A program made the translations under genes and the position numbers. This document shows, piece by piece, positions 7,962 to 16,646 of a stretch of 64,000 nucleotides of DNA. A model generated the notes under the pieces. That model was not told where the DNA came from, did no database searches, and was given only the letters and a program-made list of their open reading frames with translations. How positions within the stretch are numbered: position 1 is the stretch's first letter; each line of letters begins with the position of its first letter. The stretch covers positions 8,246,001 to 8,310,000 of the forward strand of contig NZ_CP109149.1 in NCBI RefSeq assembly GCF_035920345.1. The letters are read 5' to 3'. This stretch comes from Nocardia vinacea (lineage in GTDB: Bacteria > Actinomycetota > Actinomycetes > Mycobacteriales > Mycobacteriaceae).

Positions 7962-8668
7962 AGTTCGAGTTCACGCCCGATGAGTTCATGCACATCTGGC
8001 GCGAGACGCGGTCGGATCGCTACCCCTTTCCGTTGCGCCTGATCGCCTCGGTGCGCTGGGAAGACGAATTCGACCAGCTCACCCGCGAATTGGACCGCCG
8101 CATGCCGCTGCACGCCAACCCGGATCTCTCGGCGGCCTTGCGTGTGGCCGCCGATCCGCGAATCGCATTGACGCTGACCGGAACTCGGCGACGCCCGCTG
8201 CGCGCGTTCGGCGCGATCGACGCCGACATCGGCGTCACCCTGGTGCAACGGCCGGGCCTCACCCCCGATTTCGGCGGCAATGTAGTGCTCGAGGTCGGCA
8301 CCGCCGCGATCGTGCCCGCCGTATTCACAGCGGTGCTCGGCGACGTGCCGCCCGGACGGCATCCGGCCGTGGTCGAAGATGCCCAATGCCTGGTCGACAA
8401 CCTCGAGTCCTGGACCGGCATCAAAGAAACAGCGTCCGACCGGATCTACCGCCTGCTGCGCGCTCCGCGCTCCGGTTCCGGAACCGTGGAAACCCTTCGC
8501 GGCCTACGCGATTCCCACCCCGCCCCACCTGAATACCTGAACTGGTTCGACATCGAAGGCGACGGCCGCTACCACTACCGCCACCAATACAACGAATTCC
8601 ACATAATCCCCTGCGACCAGTCCGCAATCCGCCGCGAAATCACCCGCCTGGCACAACCCATCCCCTGA
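7958..8668 (+). CDS. EspG-family ESX secretion chaperone
   Basis: 236 aa from GTG 7958. N-terminus MKFEFTPDEFMHIWRETRSD matches the EspG opening (phenylalanine-rich strand then FxxLW), and the body alternates strands and helices as in EspG: ITLTLTG-like strand (IALTLTGTRR), VTLVQRPG, VVLEVGTAAIVPAVF, and a C-terminal GRYHYRH strand. EspG binds PPE-type substrates in the cytosol and delivers them to the ESX membrane machine. It is the last gene of the plus-strand operon beginning at 5612; the presumed client is the gene directly before it. Confidence 0.8.
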   Translation: MKFEFTPDEFMHIWRETRSDRYPFPLRLIASVRWEDEFDQLTRELDRRMPLHANPDLSAALRVAADPRIALTLTGTRRRPLRAFGAIDADIGVTLVQRPGLTPDFGGNVVLEVGTAAIVPAVFTAVLGDVPPGRHPAVVEDAQCLVDNLESWTGIKETASDRIYRLLRAPRSGSGTVETLRGLRDSHPAPPEYLNWFDIEGDGRYHYRHQYNEFHIIPCDQSAIRREITRLAQPIP

Positions 8669-8966
8669 TCCGCCGCTCCAGCGCGACGGTCGCTTCCGGG
8701 TTCGTTTGCCAGATGCTGGTTGCCAAAGAATCTGGGCAGCTCGAGCAAGGCCGTCAATTCGAGACTTTTCGCACGTCCGCGCAGAATCCGAGGCTCGATC
8801 TAGGCAGTCTGCCGGGGCCGGTCGACGGGGAACAGCGACGCTGATATCAGGATGGCTTGGCGCGAGGTCTCCGCTCGAGCGAAGCGGTGGCAAATGCCGA
8901 CGGTGCAATCTGCGGGTCTGCGCGATGTCCGTCTCGGCCGTCCCGGATGGCCGAGACGACCGATGC
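8669..8966. other. intergenic region between converging operons
   Basis: 298 bp between the EspG stop and the 3' end of the minus-strand ESX cluster. I see no convincing coding frame, hairpin terminator or repeat. Confidence 0.4.
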
Positions 8967-9740
8967 TTATTGCGTGCCAGGCTCTTTGTCGAGCGAAGGA
9001 CGATAGCGCGGATCTTGTTCTATCGCTGCCCGGAAGTGGGGGTGAGCTTGGACGAAGGCGAACCTTTCATCATAGATGGGGCGGTACGTCACCCGTTGGG
9101 CACTCTTGCCGAACAGGTGGATGACCACCACCAGCCCCAGCGGAATCGAACCCGGGAAGAGTGCGAGTACCAGCGGGATGAGCAGGGGATCGACATGCGC
9201 CACACTGACTATCACCACAGCGACGAGATTGGCGACCATCAGCCATAGCAGCGAGCGGGCGGCCCAGCGGTATCGCCCGGAGGTGCGGACGCATCGGTCA
9301 CAGACGGGCCACTCGCCGACGAGGATCGTCGAAACAGGTGCGACCGGCACCACGCCTCCGGTGAACAAGTTCTTGCCGAGGTCTCGTTCTCTGGCTGTGC
9401 GATGAAACCGAGGATGTAGATCCGTGTCGTAGAAGCGGGCCCGCACGTGGTTTCGCGACACCGCCGGAAGACCGTGCCCGGGACACAAATCGGGCAGAGG
9501 TTGCGCAATTTCCAGTTCGAGTGGTTCGACGCGTAGCCGCCGGGGTGTTTTCCGCCAGAGCGAAACGGCATTCGGCAAAGGGTCCTGACACCGACGCAGC
9601 CGGATCGTCACGTCGTCCTCGTGCGTGTACGGCCGCTGATACACCAGTGGATTCGGTGGTAGTGGGGTCGCCTCGAAGTCGTCACCGCTGTTGGGTCGGT
9701 AATAGTCACCGGCCAGGCGAGGTAGCCTCACTCGAGCCAT
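8967..9740 (-). CDS. two-segment membrane protein in ESX-type operon
   Basis: 257 aa. The N-terminal 150 residues are hydrophilic; C154 and C157 (WPVCDRC) form a possible metal knuckle. Two membrane helices follow: about 168-190 (SLLWLMVANLVAVVIVSVAH) and 193-215 (LLIPLVLALFPGSIPLGLVV). The tail is charged. It overlaps the preceding gene by 13 bp and is last in the minus-strand operon that begins at 11338. No family recognised; a membrane component linked to the secreted proteins upstream is a guess. Confidence 0.6.
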   Translation of the reverse strand: MARVRLPRLAGDYYRPNSGDDFEATPLPPNPLVYQRPYTHEDDVTIRLRRCQDPLPNAVSLWRKTPRRLRVEPLELEIAQPLPDLCPGHGLPAVSRNHVRARFYDTDLHPRFHRTARERDLGKNLFTGGVVPVAPVSTILVGEWPVCDRCVRTSGRYRWAARSLLWLMVANLVAVVIVSVAHVDPLLIPLVLALFPGSIPLGLVVVIHLFGKSAQRVTYRPIYDERFAFVQAHPHFRAAIEQDPRYRPSLDKEPGTQ

Positions 9741-10276
9741 CCGCGTTGGTTGCGGTCCTGAAAGTACAGATCGTCGTCGTCCAGGTCGTCGGGTGTGACG
9801 ATCCGATCGCGGTTGGGCTTCCGAGTTCCTGGAATCACATGGCTCGCAGGGCGGTTACCGCTACTTCCGACCTCGGAGGCCGACGTCGATGGTGTTCGCT
9901 GGGGAGCGCTGGTCGGCGATTGCTCGGGCGACGAACTCGGGGATGGCTCTGCGGGGGGCGAAGTTTCGGGATCCTGGTTCCGGTAGCTTTCGAGGACCGC
10001 GTTTCCCAGTTCGGCCTTTCGCTGGATTTCCTCGGGCGATGTCGCCGCGAAATCCTCTAGCGCCTTGGGGATGACCGCGTCGCCGAGACGCGCGAACGAC
10101 TCGCTGTGCACGAGATCGCGGATGGTGCCCTTCCCTTGCAGGATCTCCTGCATTTGCGCCTTCAGATCCGGGGCGAGGCCCGGGCTGCCGACAATGATGT
10201 TCAGAGCCTTCGCAAGGTGACGTGACATGCCGACATCGCCGCCGGCGAGATCCAGCATCGGTTCCTCGCGATTCAT
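9728..10276 (-). CDS. hypothetical protein with Pro/Ser-rich tail, ESX-type operon
   Basis: 182 aa from ATG 10276, which overlaps the stop of the upstream frameshifted gene (ATGA). Residues 1-100 are helical (MLDLAGGDVGMSRHLAKALN, then PDLKAQMQEILQGKGTIRDL); 105-150 are Pro/Ser/Thr-rich; the C-terminus is acidic (TPDDLDDDDLYFQDR). An internal ATG (residue 7) is an alternative start. Not recognised; soluble, possibly a cytosolic helper of the operon's ESX-type proteins. Confidence 0.6.
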   Translation of the reverse strand: MNREEPMLDLAGGDVGMSRHLAKALNIIVGSPGLAPDLKAQMQEILQGKGTIRDLVHSESFARLGDAVIPKALEDFAATSPEEIQRKAELGNAVLESYRNQDPETSPPAEPSPSSSPEQSPTSAPQRTPSTSASEVGSSGNRPASHVIPGTRKPNRDRIVTPDDLDDDDLYFQDRNQRGWLE

Positions 10277-11018
10277 CAGTTCACCCCGGGATGGTCGTAG
10301 GTTCCGCCGAGACTGGGGATCTGGAATTCCATCGCGGTCCCGATGAACGCCGTGATCGTGCCGAGCGCTGCTTGTGCGGCAGCCAGCAAGGCTCCAAGGT
10401 TCTTGATTTGTTTCACAACATTGAGTGTCATCGCGAGGAGGATGGCATTGCAGACGACTTCGAGTGCGGCTGCGGCGGAGGCACCGACGCCGGTCGCTGC
10501 TGCAGCAGCTGCGGCGGCTTGCGTCAGAACCCACTGAACCGCACGGTCGCCGAGTTCCAGTATTCCCGCTTGGACGGTCTGCGCGATGCCGAACGAAGCC
10601 CACGCGAACGCGGCGGTCGCGTTGGCGATCTGTGTCAGTGGCTCGACCTGCCCGTCGAGGGCCGTCGTCAGTTTGGAGAAGTAATCGGCCGCGCTGGTGG
10701 CCGCGTTGCCCTGCCACGATGATTCGACATTTTCATCGCTGCGTCGATCGCGTCACCGTAGGCGGTGTTATATGCGGCCAGATTCTCTACCGCCTTAGCG
10801 GACTCGAGCAGCTCTTGCCAATCTCCTCCAAAATACTTCTGTACATCTTCGATCGGGTTCCATCCGGTCAACGAGACGATGACGTTCAAGTAGTAGGTAA
10901 CGCTGTACGCGTTTCCGAGGACGAAGTCGACCAGAGTTCCTCCGGTCGACAACCAGGCCTCTACCTGCGGTTCGACGAGCTTCGCGGTCGGATCGGATGC
11001 GGTAGTAGTGTCGGTCAT
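10276..11018 (-). pseudogene. large WXG-type protein split by a frameshift
   Basis: From ATG 11018 a frame reads MTDTTTASDPTAKLVEPQVE through FGGDWQELLESAKAVENLAA and AYGDAIDAAMK, then goes out of frame at an A4 run (complement of 10730-10733). Adding one A restores NVESSWQGNAATSAADYF, a classic WQG turn, and a long Ala-rich helical region with a hydrophobic segment, ending at TGA 10276-10278. The joined product is 247 aa. Both halves are of good quality, so this is either a recent mutation, an assembly error in a short homopolymer, or recoding. Start and stop overlap both neighbours. Confidence 0.75.
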
Positions 11019-11338
11019 TTGCTGGCCTTTGTCGGATAGGTCTTGTCGAGCGCTTCGGCCCGTGCCTTGTCGACGGTTCGGTACATGTTCGCGGCGTTCT
11101 TCAACTCCGTGGCGGATTCGCTCGTCTTGGAGCCCAGCCGTGTGTAATTCACCGCCAGTTCGTCACAGGCTTCTTGAAGGACGCCGATGAGAGGTTTCAG
11201 GGCCAAACCAGCATTGCTTTCCAGGTCGAGATGCTTCTTGGCATACTCGACCGCCTTTGCGCTTCCCACCGCGATTTCCGCCAGCTGGTCTGCCGCCTTA
11301 TCGATATCGTCTGGGGCGACCTTGAATTCGTAGGTCAT
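11015..11338 (-). CDS. ESX-type small protein (EspC/type VII target-like)
   Basis: 107 aa from ATG 11338: MTYEFKVAPDDIDKAADQLA begins with the short strand then helix seen in EspC-like type VII targets. The rest is two helices with an extended central loop and C-terminal YRTVDKARAEALDKTYPTKA. First gene of the minus-strand operon ending at 8967; its stop overlaps the next start. Likely secreted together with, or as partner of, the larger WXG protein that follows. Confidence 0.65.
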   Translation of the reverse strand: MTYEFKVAPDDIDKAADQLAEIAVGSAKAVEYAKKHLDLESNAGLALKPLIGVLQEACDELAVNYTRLGSKTSESATELKNAANMYRTVDKARAEALDKTYPTKASK

Positions 11339-11874
11339 TCTTTGACTTTCTGTTGATGTGGCGATAACCGCGCGTGCCGACGCAATCCCGTTCGTTTCCG
11401 GCTGGGGCGGCATGTCGGGCGCGCGTCTACTTGGCCGATCGGTGCGAGAACTCGACCTAGCGGTAGGGAGGTGAGTACCCTGGCCGGATTCCGGTGCCAG
11501 GGTGCACTTCTCGGGGCAGTGGGGGTAGCGGCCGTCGGCAGTAGAGCGTGGAAGCCGTGGATTTCGGCGCAGAGCCCTACCGCCTCGCGTGCCGACCCAC
11601 CAACCGCCGAGTCGCCAGTCCACCCTGCCATCGCGGTCACCCCCCTAGTGAATCGCCGTAAGAATACTTCACGTCGAGCATCCGGCCCAGGTTCCGGACG
11701 AGGCCTACCACCCGCGGCGCAGCGGGTGAACTGGCGGAGAACTGTCGCGGCACAAGGCCGTTGGCGGCGGAAAGTCGTTCGGCAGGTAGGTGTTCGGTGG
11801 ATAGGGAGATGGGGGCTGTTGGGTGCCAGCCGGTTCGCAACTGCAGGGGGCCGCGCTCGCTCGCGGCACCGGTG
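11339..11874. other. intergenic region with stray Pro-rich frame
   Basis: 536 bp upstream of the ESX-type operon at 11338. The minus strand from about 11835 to 11705 holds a short Pro-rich frame (GTQQPPSPYPPNTYLPNDF) that is out of phase with the Pro-rich frame ending at 11875, so it may be a detached piece of that gene. No hairpin terminator seen. The promoter of the 11338 operon should lie at its left end. Confidence 0.35.
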
Positions 11875-12219
11875 TCAGCGTGGGTGGGGCGGAAAATGGT
11901 GTGGCGGCTGGTTGTCGTGCGGGCGGTAGCCCTGCGGCGGAATGTAATTCGGCGAGTAGGTGGGTCCGGAATCCGGTTGCGGCTGGTAGCCGTTGGGTGC
12001 GACCGGATTCGGGGGATATTGCGGTGGATACTGTTGGGCACCTGCCGGATGCGGGTTCGACTGCTGGCTTCGAGGCGGGTTCGTCGGTGCGGGACCGTAG
12101 ACCGGGTACGCGTTCGGCGGTGGCCCATAGCCGGGATAAGTTCGCGGATCAATCTGCGGCTGTACGGATCCGGATCGCAATGCGCGCACCGACGATCCCC
12201 ATATCGACGATCTTGGCAT
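11875..12219 (-). CDS. Pro/Tyr-rich hypothetical protein, possibly truncated
   Basis: 114 aa, almost wholly Pro/Tyr/Gln/Asn: IDPRTYPGYGPPPNAYPVYG, then QYPPQYPPNPVAPNGYQPQP. Such low-complexity heads usually precede a membrane segment in actinobacterial envelope proteins, but here the frame stops at 11875 with no membrane helix. A similar Pro-rich run resumes in another frame about 40 bp further on, which suggests a frameshift. It could also be a false frame. Function unknown. Confidence 0.4.
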   Translation of the reverse strand: MPRSSIWGSSVRALRSGSVQPQIDPRTYPGYGPPPNAYPVYGPAPTNPPRSQQSNPHPAGAQQYPPQYPPNPVAPNGYQPQPDSGPTYSPNYIPPQGYRPHDNQPPHHFPPHPR

Positions 12220-12250
12220 ACCGCTGCCGCAAGGCCTTTGGAACTTCGGT

Positions 12251-13543
12251 CTATCGGTGGCGGCTCATGCGGCGGGCTCCGAGAAGCAGTGCGAGGACCA
12301 GGATGACGCCGCCTATCAGCAATAGCGTGCGGGTGCCCGCGTAGTTGTCGGATTCATCGGCGGGCTGGGCTTCGTGGTCGGTGTCTTTCGGGGGCGGGGA
12401 GGCAAGTCCCGCAGTGCCTTTCGTGGATGCCGACTTGGCTTCCGGGAGCTTGCCGACGGTGGAGCTCTTCGGCAGGGCGAAACCATAGTCGAGCAGGCGC
12501 GCGGCCTGTTCCCATGGACGTATCGGCAGCACATCGGCTTTCAGCAGCGTCACGACGAGTCTGCGGCCGTCGCGTTGGGCGGCGGCGACGAAGGTCTGTC
12601 TGGCGTCGTCGGTGTAACCGGTCTTGCCGCCGAGCGCACCGTCGTAGTCGTAGAGCAGGTGGTTGTCGTTGGCGATGGGGAAACCCGGATGGTCTTTGTC
12701 GTCAGGGTTTTTCGGGTCCTTGGGGTAGCCGGGAAAATCGACTTGCTCGGTGTGGATGAATTCGGCGAACAAAGGAATTGTCATGGCCTCGCGGAACAAC
12801 ACCGACAGGTCGTAGGCCGAGCTGCTCATCCCGGGGCCGTCCAGACCGGACGGGCTGGCGGTGCGAGTATCCAAGGCGTACAACGACTTTGCCAGATCGT
12901 TCATCTTCTGCACCGCAGCGGCGTCGCCGCCGAGCTGGGTGGCGATGGCATGCGCGGCATCGTTGCCCGACGCCATGATCAGCGCCTGCATGAGCTGTCG
13001 GTTGGTGTAGCGGCCGCCGGGGCCGATGCCGACTCGGGTGCCGTCGGCATTCGCATCGTCCTGGGTTCCGGTGACGGTCTTGTTCAGGTCGAGGCTGCGC
13101 AGCGCGACGGTCGCGAGCAGTACCTTGATCGTGCTGGCGGGCCGGTAGCGCCCGTGCGGGTCCTTGGCGGCGAGCACCTCACCGGTATCGAGATCTGATA
13201 CCTGCCAGGCCGTGGCGGAAATGTCCTGCGGCACCGGCGGTGCGCCGCGCGGTATGACGACACCGCATTCACCCAGGCGTGAGCCGCCGACCGGTGGAAT
13301 CGGCACGGCCAGCGGGGTCGGTGTCGGCTGTCCGGGTTCGGGGACCTCGGATTCGTCGATCGGGTTGGGTGGCTTCGTCTTCTGCGGGCAGCTGTCGGTA
13401 TTCGGGGTGCTGAACGGCGTCGTCGTGGTGGTCGTCGGCGTCGCGTGCGAAATGGTCGCGGCAGGGCCCCAGGTCACGGCCGTAATGGCCAGTGCAGAAC
13501 CGAGGCAGAGTGCGACGAGGAGGCGAAGGTCCCGGGTGCTCAT
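12251..13543 (-). CDS. D-alanyl-D-alanine carboxypeptidase, S11 family
   Basis: 430 aa from ATG 13543. Residues 5-35 are a signal or anchor, followed by a Thr/Pro-rich linker to about 90. The penicillin-binding catalytic domain carries all three active-site motifs: STIK (S137, K140), SGN (192-194) and KTG (307-309). A C-terminal membrane helix (TRTLLLIGGVILVLALLLGA) and basic tail anchor it facing the cell wall. It removes the terminal D-Ala from peptidoglycan stem peptides. This start is preferred over an ATG 48 bp upstream because it gives a normal signal sequence. Confidence 0.92.
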   Translation of the reverse strand: MSTRDLRLLVALCLGSALAITAVTWGPAATISHATPTTTTTTPFSTPNTDSCPQKTKPPNPIDESEVPEPGQPTPTPLAVPIPPVGGSRLGECGVVIPRGAPPVPQDISATAWQVSDLDTGEVLAAKDPHGRYRPASTIKVLLATVALRSLDLNKTVTGTQDDANADGTRVGIGPGGRYTNRQLMQALIMASGNDAAHAIATQLGGDAAAVQKMNDLAKSLYALDTRTASPSGLDGPGMSSSAYDLSVLFREAMTIPLFAEFIHTEQVDFPGYPKDPKNPDDKDHPGFPIANDNHLLYDYDGALGGKTGYTDDARQTFVAAAQRDGRRLVVTLLKADVLPIRPWEQAARLLDYGFALPKSSTVGKLPEAKSASTKGTAGLASPPPKDTDHEAQPADESDNYAGTRTLLLIGGVILVLALLLGARRMSRHR

Positions 13544-13593
13544 CGGCTGCGAGCCTACTGATCGGCCGCGCGGTGGGCCGTCATGAGACACGG

Positions 13594-13651
13594 ATACGCC
13601 CGTATTGACAGGAACTACTAAATGAGAGCTACTATCAAATAGTTGTAACTA
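13594..13651 (+). promoter_or_regulatory. promoter and operators of the MFS/tetR operon
   Basis: TTGACA at 13605-13610 and TACTAT at 13630-13635 (19-base spacing) resemble -35 and -10 boxes. Two perfect palindromes flank them: ATACGccCGTAT at 13594-13605 and TAGTTgtAACTA at 13640-13651. The second covers the expected transcription start, an ideal site for the TetR repressor encoded downstream. A GGAGGGG ribosome site follows at 13661-13667. Confidence 0.6.
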
Positions 13652-13669
13652 CCATTTTCTGGAGGGGCT

Positions 13670-15214
13670 ATGCAGACAGACTCGACTCGCCGCTGGCTGG
13701 CGCTGGGGGCGCTGGCCTTGGCAATGCTGACCATCGGCCTGGATATGACCGTGCTGACCGTCGCGCTGCCCACGCTCGCGGTCGACCTGAACGCGAATAC
13801 CGGCGCGCTGCAGTGGTTCAGTTCCGCATACACACTGGCGCTCGCGGCCGTGATGCTGCCCGCGGGCGCGCTCGGCGACCGCTACGGCCGCAAAAAGCTG
13901 CTGCTCGGCGCGCTGGTGCTGTTCGGAGCGGCCTCGCTGGCCTGCGCCTTCGCCGGCACCGCCGGTCAACTCATCGCGGCCCGCGTGGTACTCGGCATCG
14001 CGGCGGCGGTCATGATCCCGCTGTCGATGGCGGTGCTGCCGGTGCTGTTCCCGGATTCGGCGCAGCGGGCCAAGGCCATGAACATCTGGGTCACCTCGAC
14101 CGCGCTCGGCCTGCCGCTCGGTCCGATCCTCGGCGGCTGGCTGATCGATAACTTCTGGTGGGGTTCGGTATTCCTCATCAATGTCCCGATGGTGGTGCTC
14201 GGCGTGCTGGCCATCGCGGTCCTGGTGCCGGAGTCGCGGAACCCGGATCAGCGGCCGATGGATCTGCCGGGCGTCGCGCTGTCGATTCTCGGCATGGTCG
14301 GCGTCACTTACGGATTCATTCGGCTCGGTGACAAGGGTTGGGGTAATGGGCTCGGTTGGGGTGCGCTGCTCGGCGGCATCGCGGCCGTCGCGGTATTCAT
14401 CGCGTGGCAGCGGCGCGCGAGCTTCCCGCTGGTCGATCTGGGCCTGTTCGGCAGCCCTGGCTTCCGCTGGGGTACGGCATTCACCGTGATCATCACGTTC
14501 GGCTTGTTCGGCCTGTTCTTCACCGTGCCGCAGTACTTCCAGGCGGTCCTCGGCGCGGATGCGCTCGGCAGCGGCGTGCGCCTGCTGCCGTTGATCGGCG
14601 GACTGCTGATCGGATCGCGGCTGGGGGATCGGTTGCAGCCGAAACTGGGACCGGCGCTCATGGTGGGACTCGGCCTGACGGTGCTGGCGGTCGGCATGGG
14701 CTTGGGCGGGCTGACCGAAGTGGGGACCTCGTACTGGTTCGTGGCCGTATGGGTCGGGTTGACCGGTGCGGGCATGGGCCTCGGGCTGCCGGCCGGTATG
14801 GCGGTCGCGCTGGACAATCTCGAGGTGGCCCGTGCGGGCGTCGGCTCGGCACTGGTGCAGGCGCTGCGTCAGGCGGCGGGCACCATCGCGGTGGCGGTGC
14901 TCGGCACCGTCCTGGCTACCGTGTACCGCGGCGATCTCGGCGCATTGAATGTCGATCCGATTCGCGACAGCGTGAATGCCGGTGTGGCAGTTGCGAAATC
15001 GACCGGCAATGCGGCCATGCTGGAGCAGGTGCAGTCGGCGTTCGTCGGCGGGATGAGCGTGATGCTGTGGGTGTGTGCGGCGCTCTGCGCGGTAGCGGTG
15101 CCGCTCGCACTGCGGGTGCTGCCGGGGCGGTCCACGGCCGCACCGCAACACGATGAGGCGATACCGGACGCGCTGGTGTCGGTCGATGGGCCAGAATCGA
15201 CACATGTCGGTTGA
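13670..15214 (+). CDS. MFS drug efflux transporter, DHA2 (EmrB/QacA) family
   Basis: 514 aa with about 14 membrane helices. Early helices contain LTVALPTLAVDLNANTGALQ and the cytoplasmic-loop motif A GDRYGRKKLLLGA (about 66-78), both typical of 14-helix proton-driven multidrug exporters. ATG 13670 has a strong GGAGGGG ribosome site. It overlaps the start of a tetR gene by 11 bp, and palindromes sit at its promoter, so substrate-inducible repression is likely. Substrate cannot be predicted. Confidence 0.93.
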   Translation: MQTDSTRRWLALGALALAMLTIGLDMTVLTVALPTLAVDLNANTGALQWFSSAYTLALAAVMLPAGALGDRYGRKKLLLGALVLFGAASLACAFAGTAGQLIAARVVLGIAAAVMIPLSMAVLPVLFPDSAQRAKAMNIWVTSTALGLPLGPILGGWLIDNFWWGSVFLINVPMVVLGVLAIAVLVPESRNPDQRPMDLPGVALSILGMVGVTYGFIRLGDKGWGNGLGWGALLGGIAAVAVFIAWQRRASFPLVDLGLFGSPGFRWGTAFTVIITFGLFGLFFTVPQYFQAVLGADALGSGVRLLPLIGGLLIGSRLGDRLQPKLGPALMVGLGLTVLAVGMGLGGLTEVGTSYWFVAVWVGLTGAGMGLGLPAGMAVALDNLEVARAGVGSALVQALRQAAGTIAVAVLGTVLATVYRGDLGALNVDPIRDSVNAGVAVAKSTGNAAMLEQVQSAFVGGMSVMLWVCAALCAVAVPLALRVLPGRSTAAPQHDEAIPDALVSVDGPESTHVG

Positions 15215-15809
15215 GCTGCCCGCGGACGGGACTGCCGCGCAGAGCCTGCGCGAGCGGAAGAAGGAACGGACCCGCCGGACGATTCGCGAAGAAGCGTTTC
15301 GGCTGTTCCGCGAGCAGGGCTACACCGAGACCACCATCGAGCAGATCGCCGCGGCGGCCGAGGTCTCACCCAGCACCTTCTTCCGCTATTTCCCGACCAA
15401 GGAACAGTTGGTGCTCGCCGATGATCTCGATCCACTGATGATCGACGCGATACGGGCCCAACCACACGACATCCCGCCGATGACGGCGTTCCGCAGTGCG
15501 GTTGCGGAGGTATTCGCGAATCTGCCCGTGGCCGAGCTGGCATTCGAGCAGGAGCGTCAGGCGCTGCTATATCACGTGCCCGAGCTGCGCGCGGCCATCG
15601 GACTGGAACTGCAACGCGGCATCGACCTGATGGCGGGTCTGCTCGCCGAGCAGATGGGTCGGGATGCGGACGATTTCGAGATTCGCGTGACCGCCGGTGC
15701 TATCGCGGGGGTCGCGCTCGGAATCGCGAGGTTCAACCCGTTGAATGCCGAGAACCTCAATCGCGCACTGGATTTCCTGGAGGCGGGGTTACCGCTCGGC
15801 AAACAATAG
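15204..15809 (+). CDS. TetR-family repressor of the MFS pump
   Basis: 201 aa from ATG 15204. HTH at about 34-55 (TTIEQIAAAAEVSPSTFFRY) in the normal TetR N-terminal domain, followed by a helical ligand-binding domain. Overlaps the end of the transporter gene, so both are co-transcribed. Most likely binds the palindrome at 13640-13651 and is released by a pump substrate. Confidence 0.92.
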   Translation: MSVELPADGTAAQSLRERKKERTRRTIREEAFRLFREQGYTETTIEQIAAAAEVSPSTFFRYFPTKEQLVLADDLDPLMIDAIRAQPHDIPPMTAFRSAVAEVFANLPVAELAFEQERQALLYHVPELRAAIGLELQRGIDLMAGLLAEQMGRDADDFEIRVTAGAIAGVALGIARFNPLNAENLNRALDFLEAGLPLGKQ

Positions 15810-15831
15810 CGTTGCCGAGCGGCCGAAAATC

Positions 15832-16503
15832 CTAGGCGGACTTGGTAACCGGGCACCCGTGTGCCAATGGGCCGAGCAATTTGTTGTTGTCGTAGAAGTG
15901 CTCGAGTTCGAGAATGCGCAGGTCGTCGCTGACCCTGGCGATCGTCACGCCGAACATCTCGATCAACGCGCCGGTGGGCTGGTTGCCCTTGTATTCGCCG
16001 TCGTAGCGGCCCCAGTGCCGCCAGCGGAAGGTGACCGCGGGCGGTCCGGCCAGCACCTCGAGCACCTCCCAGAAGAAGCCGTTCGGGAAGGCGGTGTGGA
16101 AGGTCTCGTGGGAGGACTCGAAGGTCTCCTGCTCGACCTCGTAGTACGGGTTATCGCCGATCAGGATGTTGTAGCTGCCGATCCTCGCGAATTCCTCGGC
16201 GTCCTGCCACGGGCCGCCGTTGACCCGGCCCCGGTAGTGCTCGGCCACCAGGGAAACCCAGGTCGCCGGATCCTTCTTGTGTGAGACCTCCATTTCGAAG
16301 ACCCGCACCAGATCCTCGACGACGGCCTCGAGCGAGCCCGCCGCGTGGTTGGTGGTGCGCTCGCGCGGCACGGTTTCCCTGGTCAGGTGGTAATCCGGCG
16401 CGCCGTTGCGCCAATCATCGGCCGGCGTCGCGGCGACCACCGCGTCCCGGCCCTGTAGCCACAGCGGTGTCTCGGGTGTGGAATCCGTTGTATCAACTGT
16501 CAT
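15832..16503 (-). CDS. SnoaL-like (NTF2-fold) protein
   Basis: 223 aa from ATG 16503. The core reads GRDAVVAATPADDW, later FHTAFPNGFFWEVLEVLAGP and VTFRWRHWGRYDGEYKGNQP, then TGALIEMFGVTIARVSDDL, the pattern of SnoaL-like polyketide-cyclase/ester-cyclase folds in the NTF2 superfamily. Length is about 80 residues more than a minimal SnoaL domain. Substrate unknown; no biosynthetic cluster surrounds it. A 35-codon in-frame extension upstream lacks a better ribosome site. Confidence 0.7.
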   Translation of the reverse strand: MTVDTTDSTPETPLWLQGRDAVVAATPADDWRNGAPDYHLTRETVPRERTTNHAAGSLEAVVEDLVRVFEMEVSHKKDPATWVSLVAEHYRGRVNGGPWQDAEEFARIGSYNILIGDNPYYEVEQETFESSHETFHTAFPNGFFWEVLEVLAGPPAVTFRWRHWGRYDGEYKGNQPTGALIEMFGVTIARVSDDLRILELEHFYDNNKLLGPLAHGCPVTKSA

Positions 16504-16646
16504 CTCGGCTCTCGCCCCTTCGAAGAGATCGGACGCGAGGCAGGCTAACAGCCGGTTGGTCTGTTGTCGCGGCAGGTCTGTGAGGCGGGCGAATTCGCCG
16601 AACGCCAATGTCTACCAGCAACTTTCGAGTTTTAAACGATGATGTG

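Noticed and set aside
13649..15205. 518-codon minus-strand frame opposite the MFS gene
   Set aside because: Arg/His/Gln-rich antisense shadow of a membrane protein gene.
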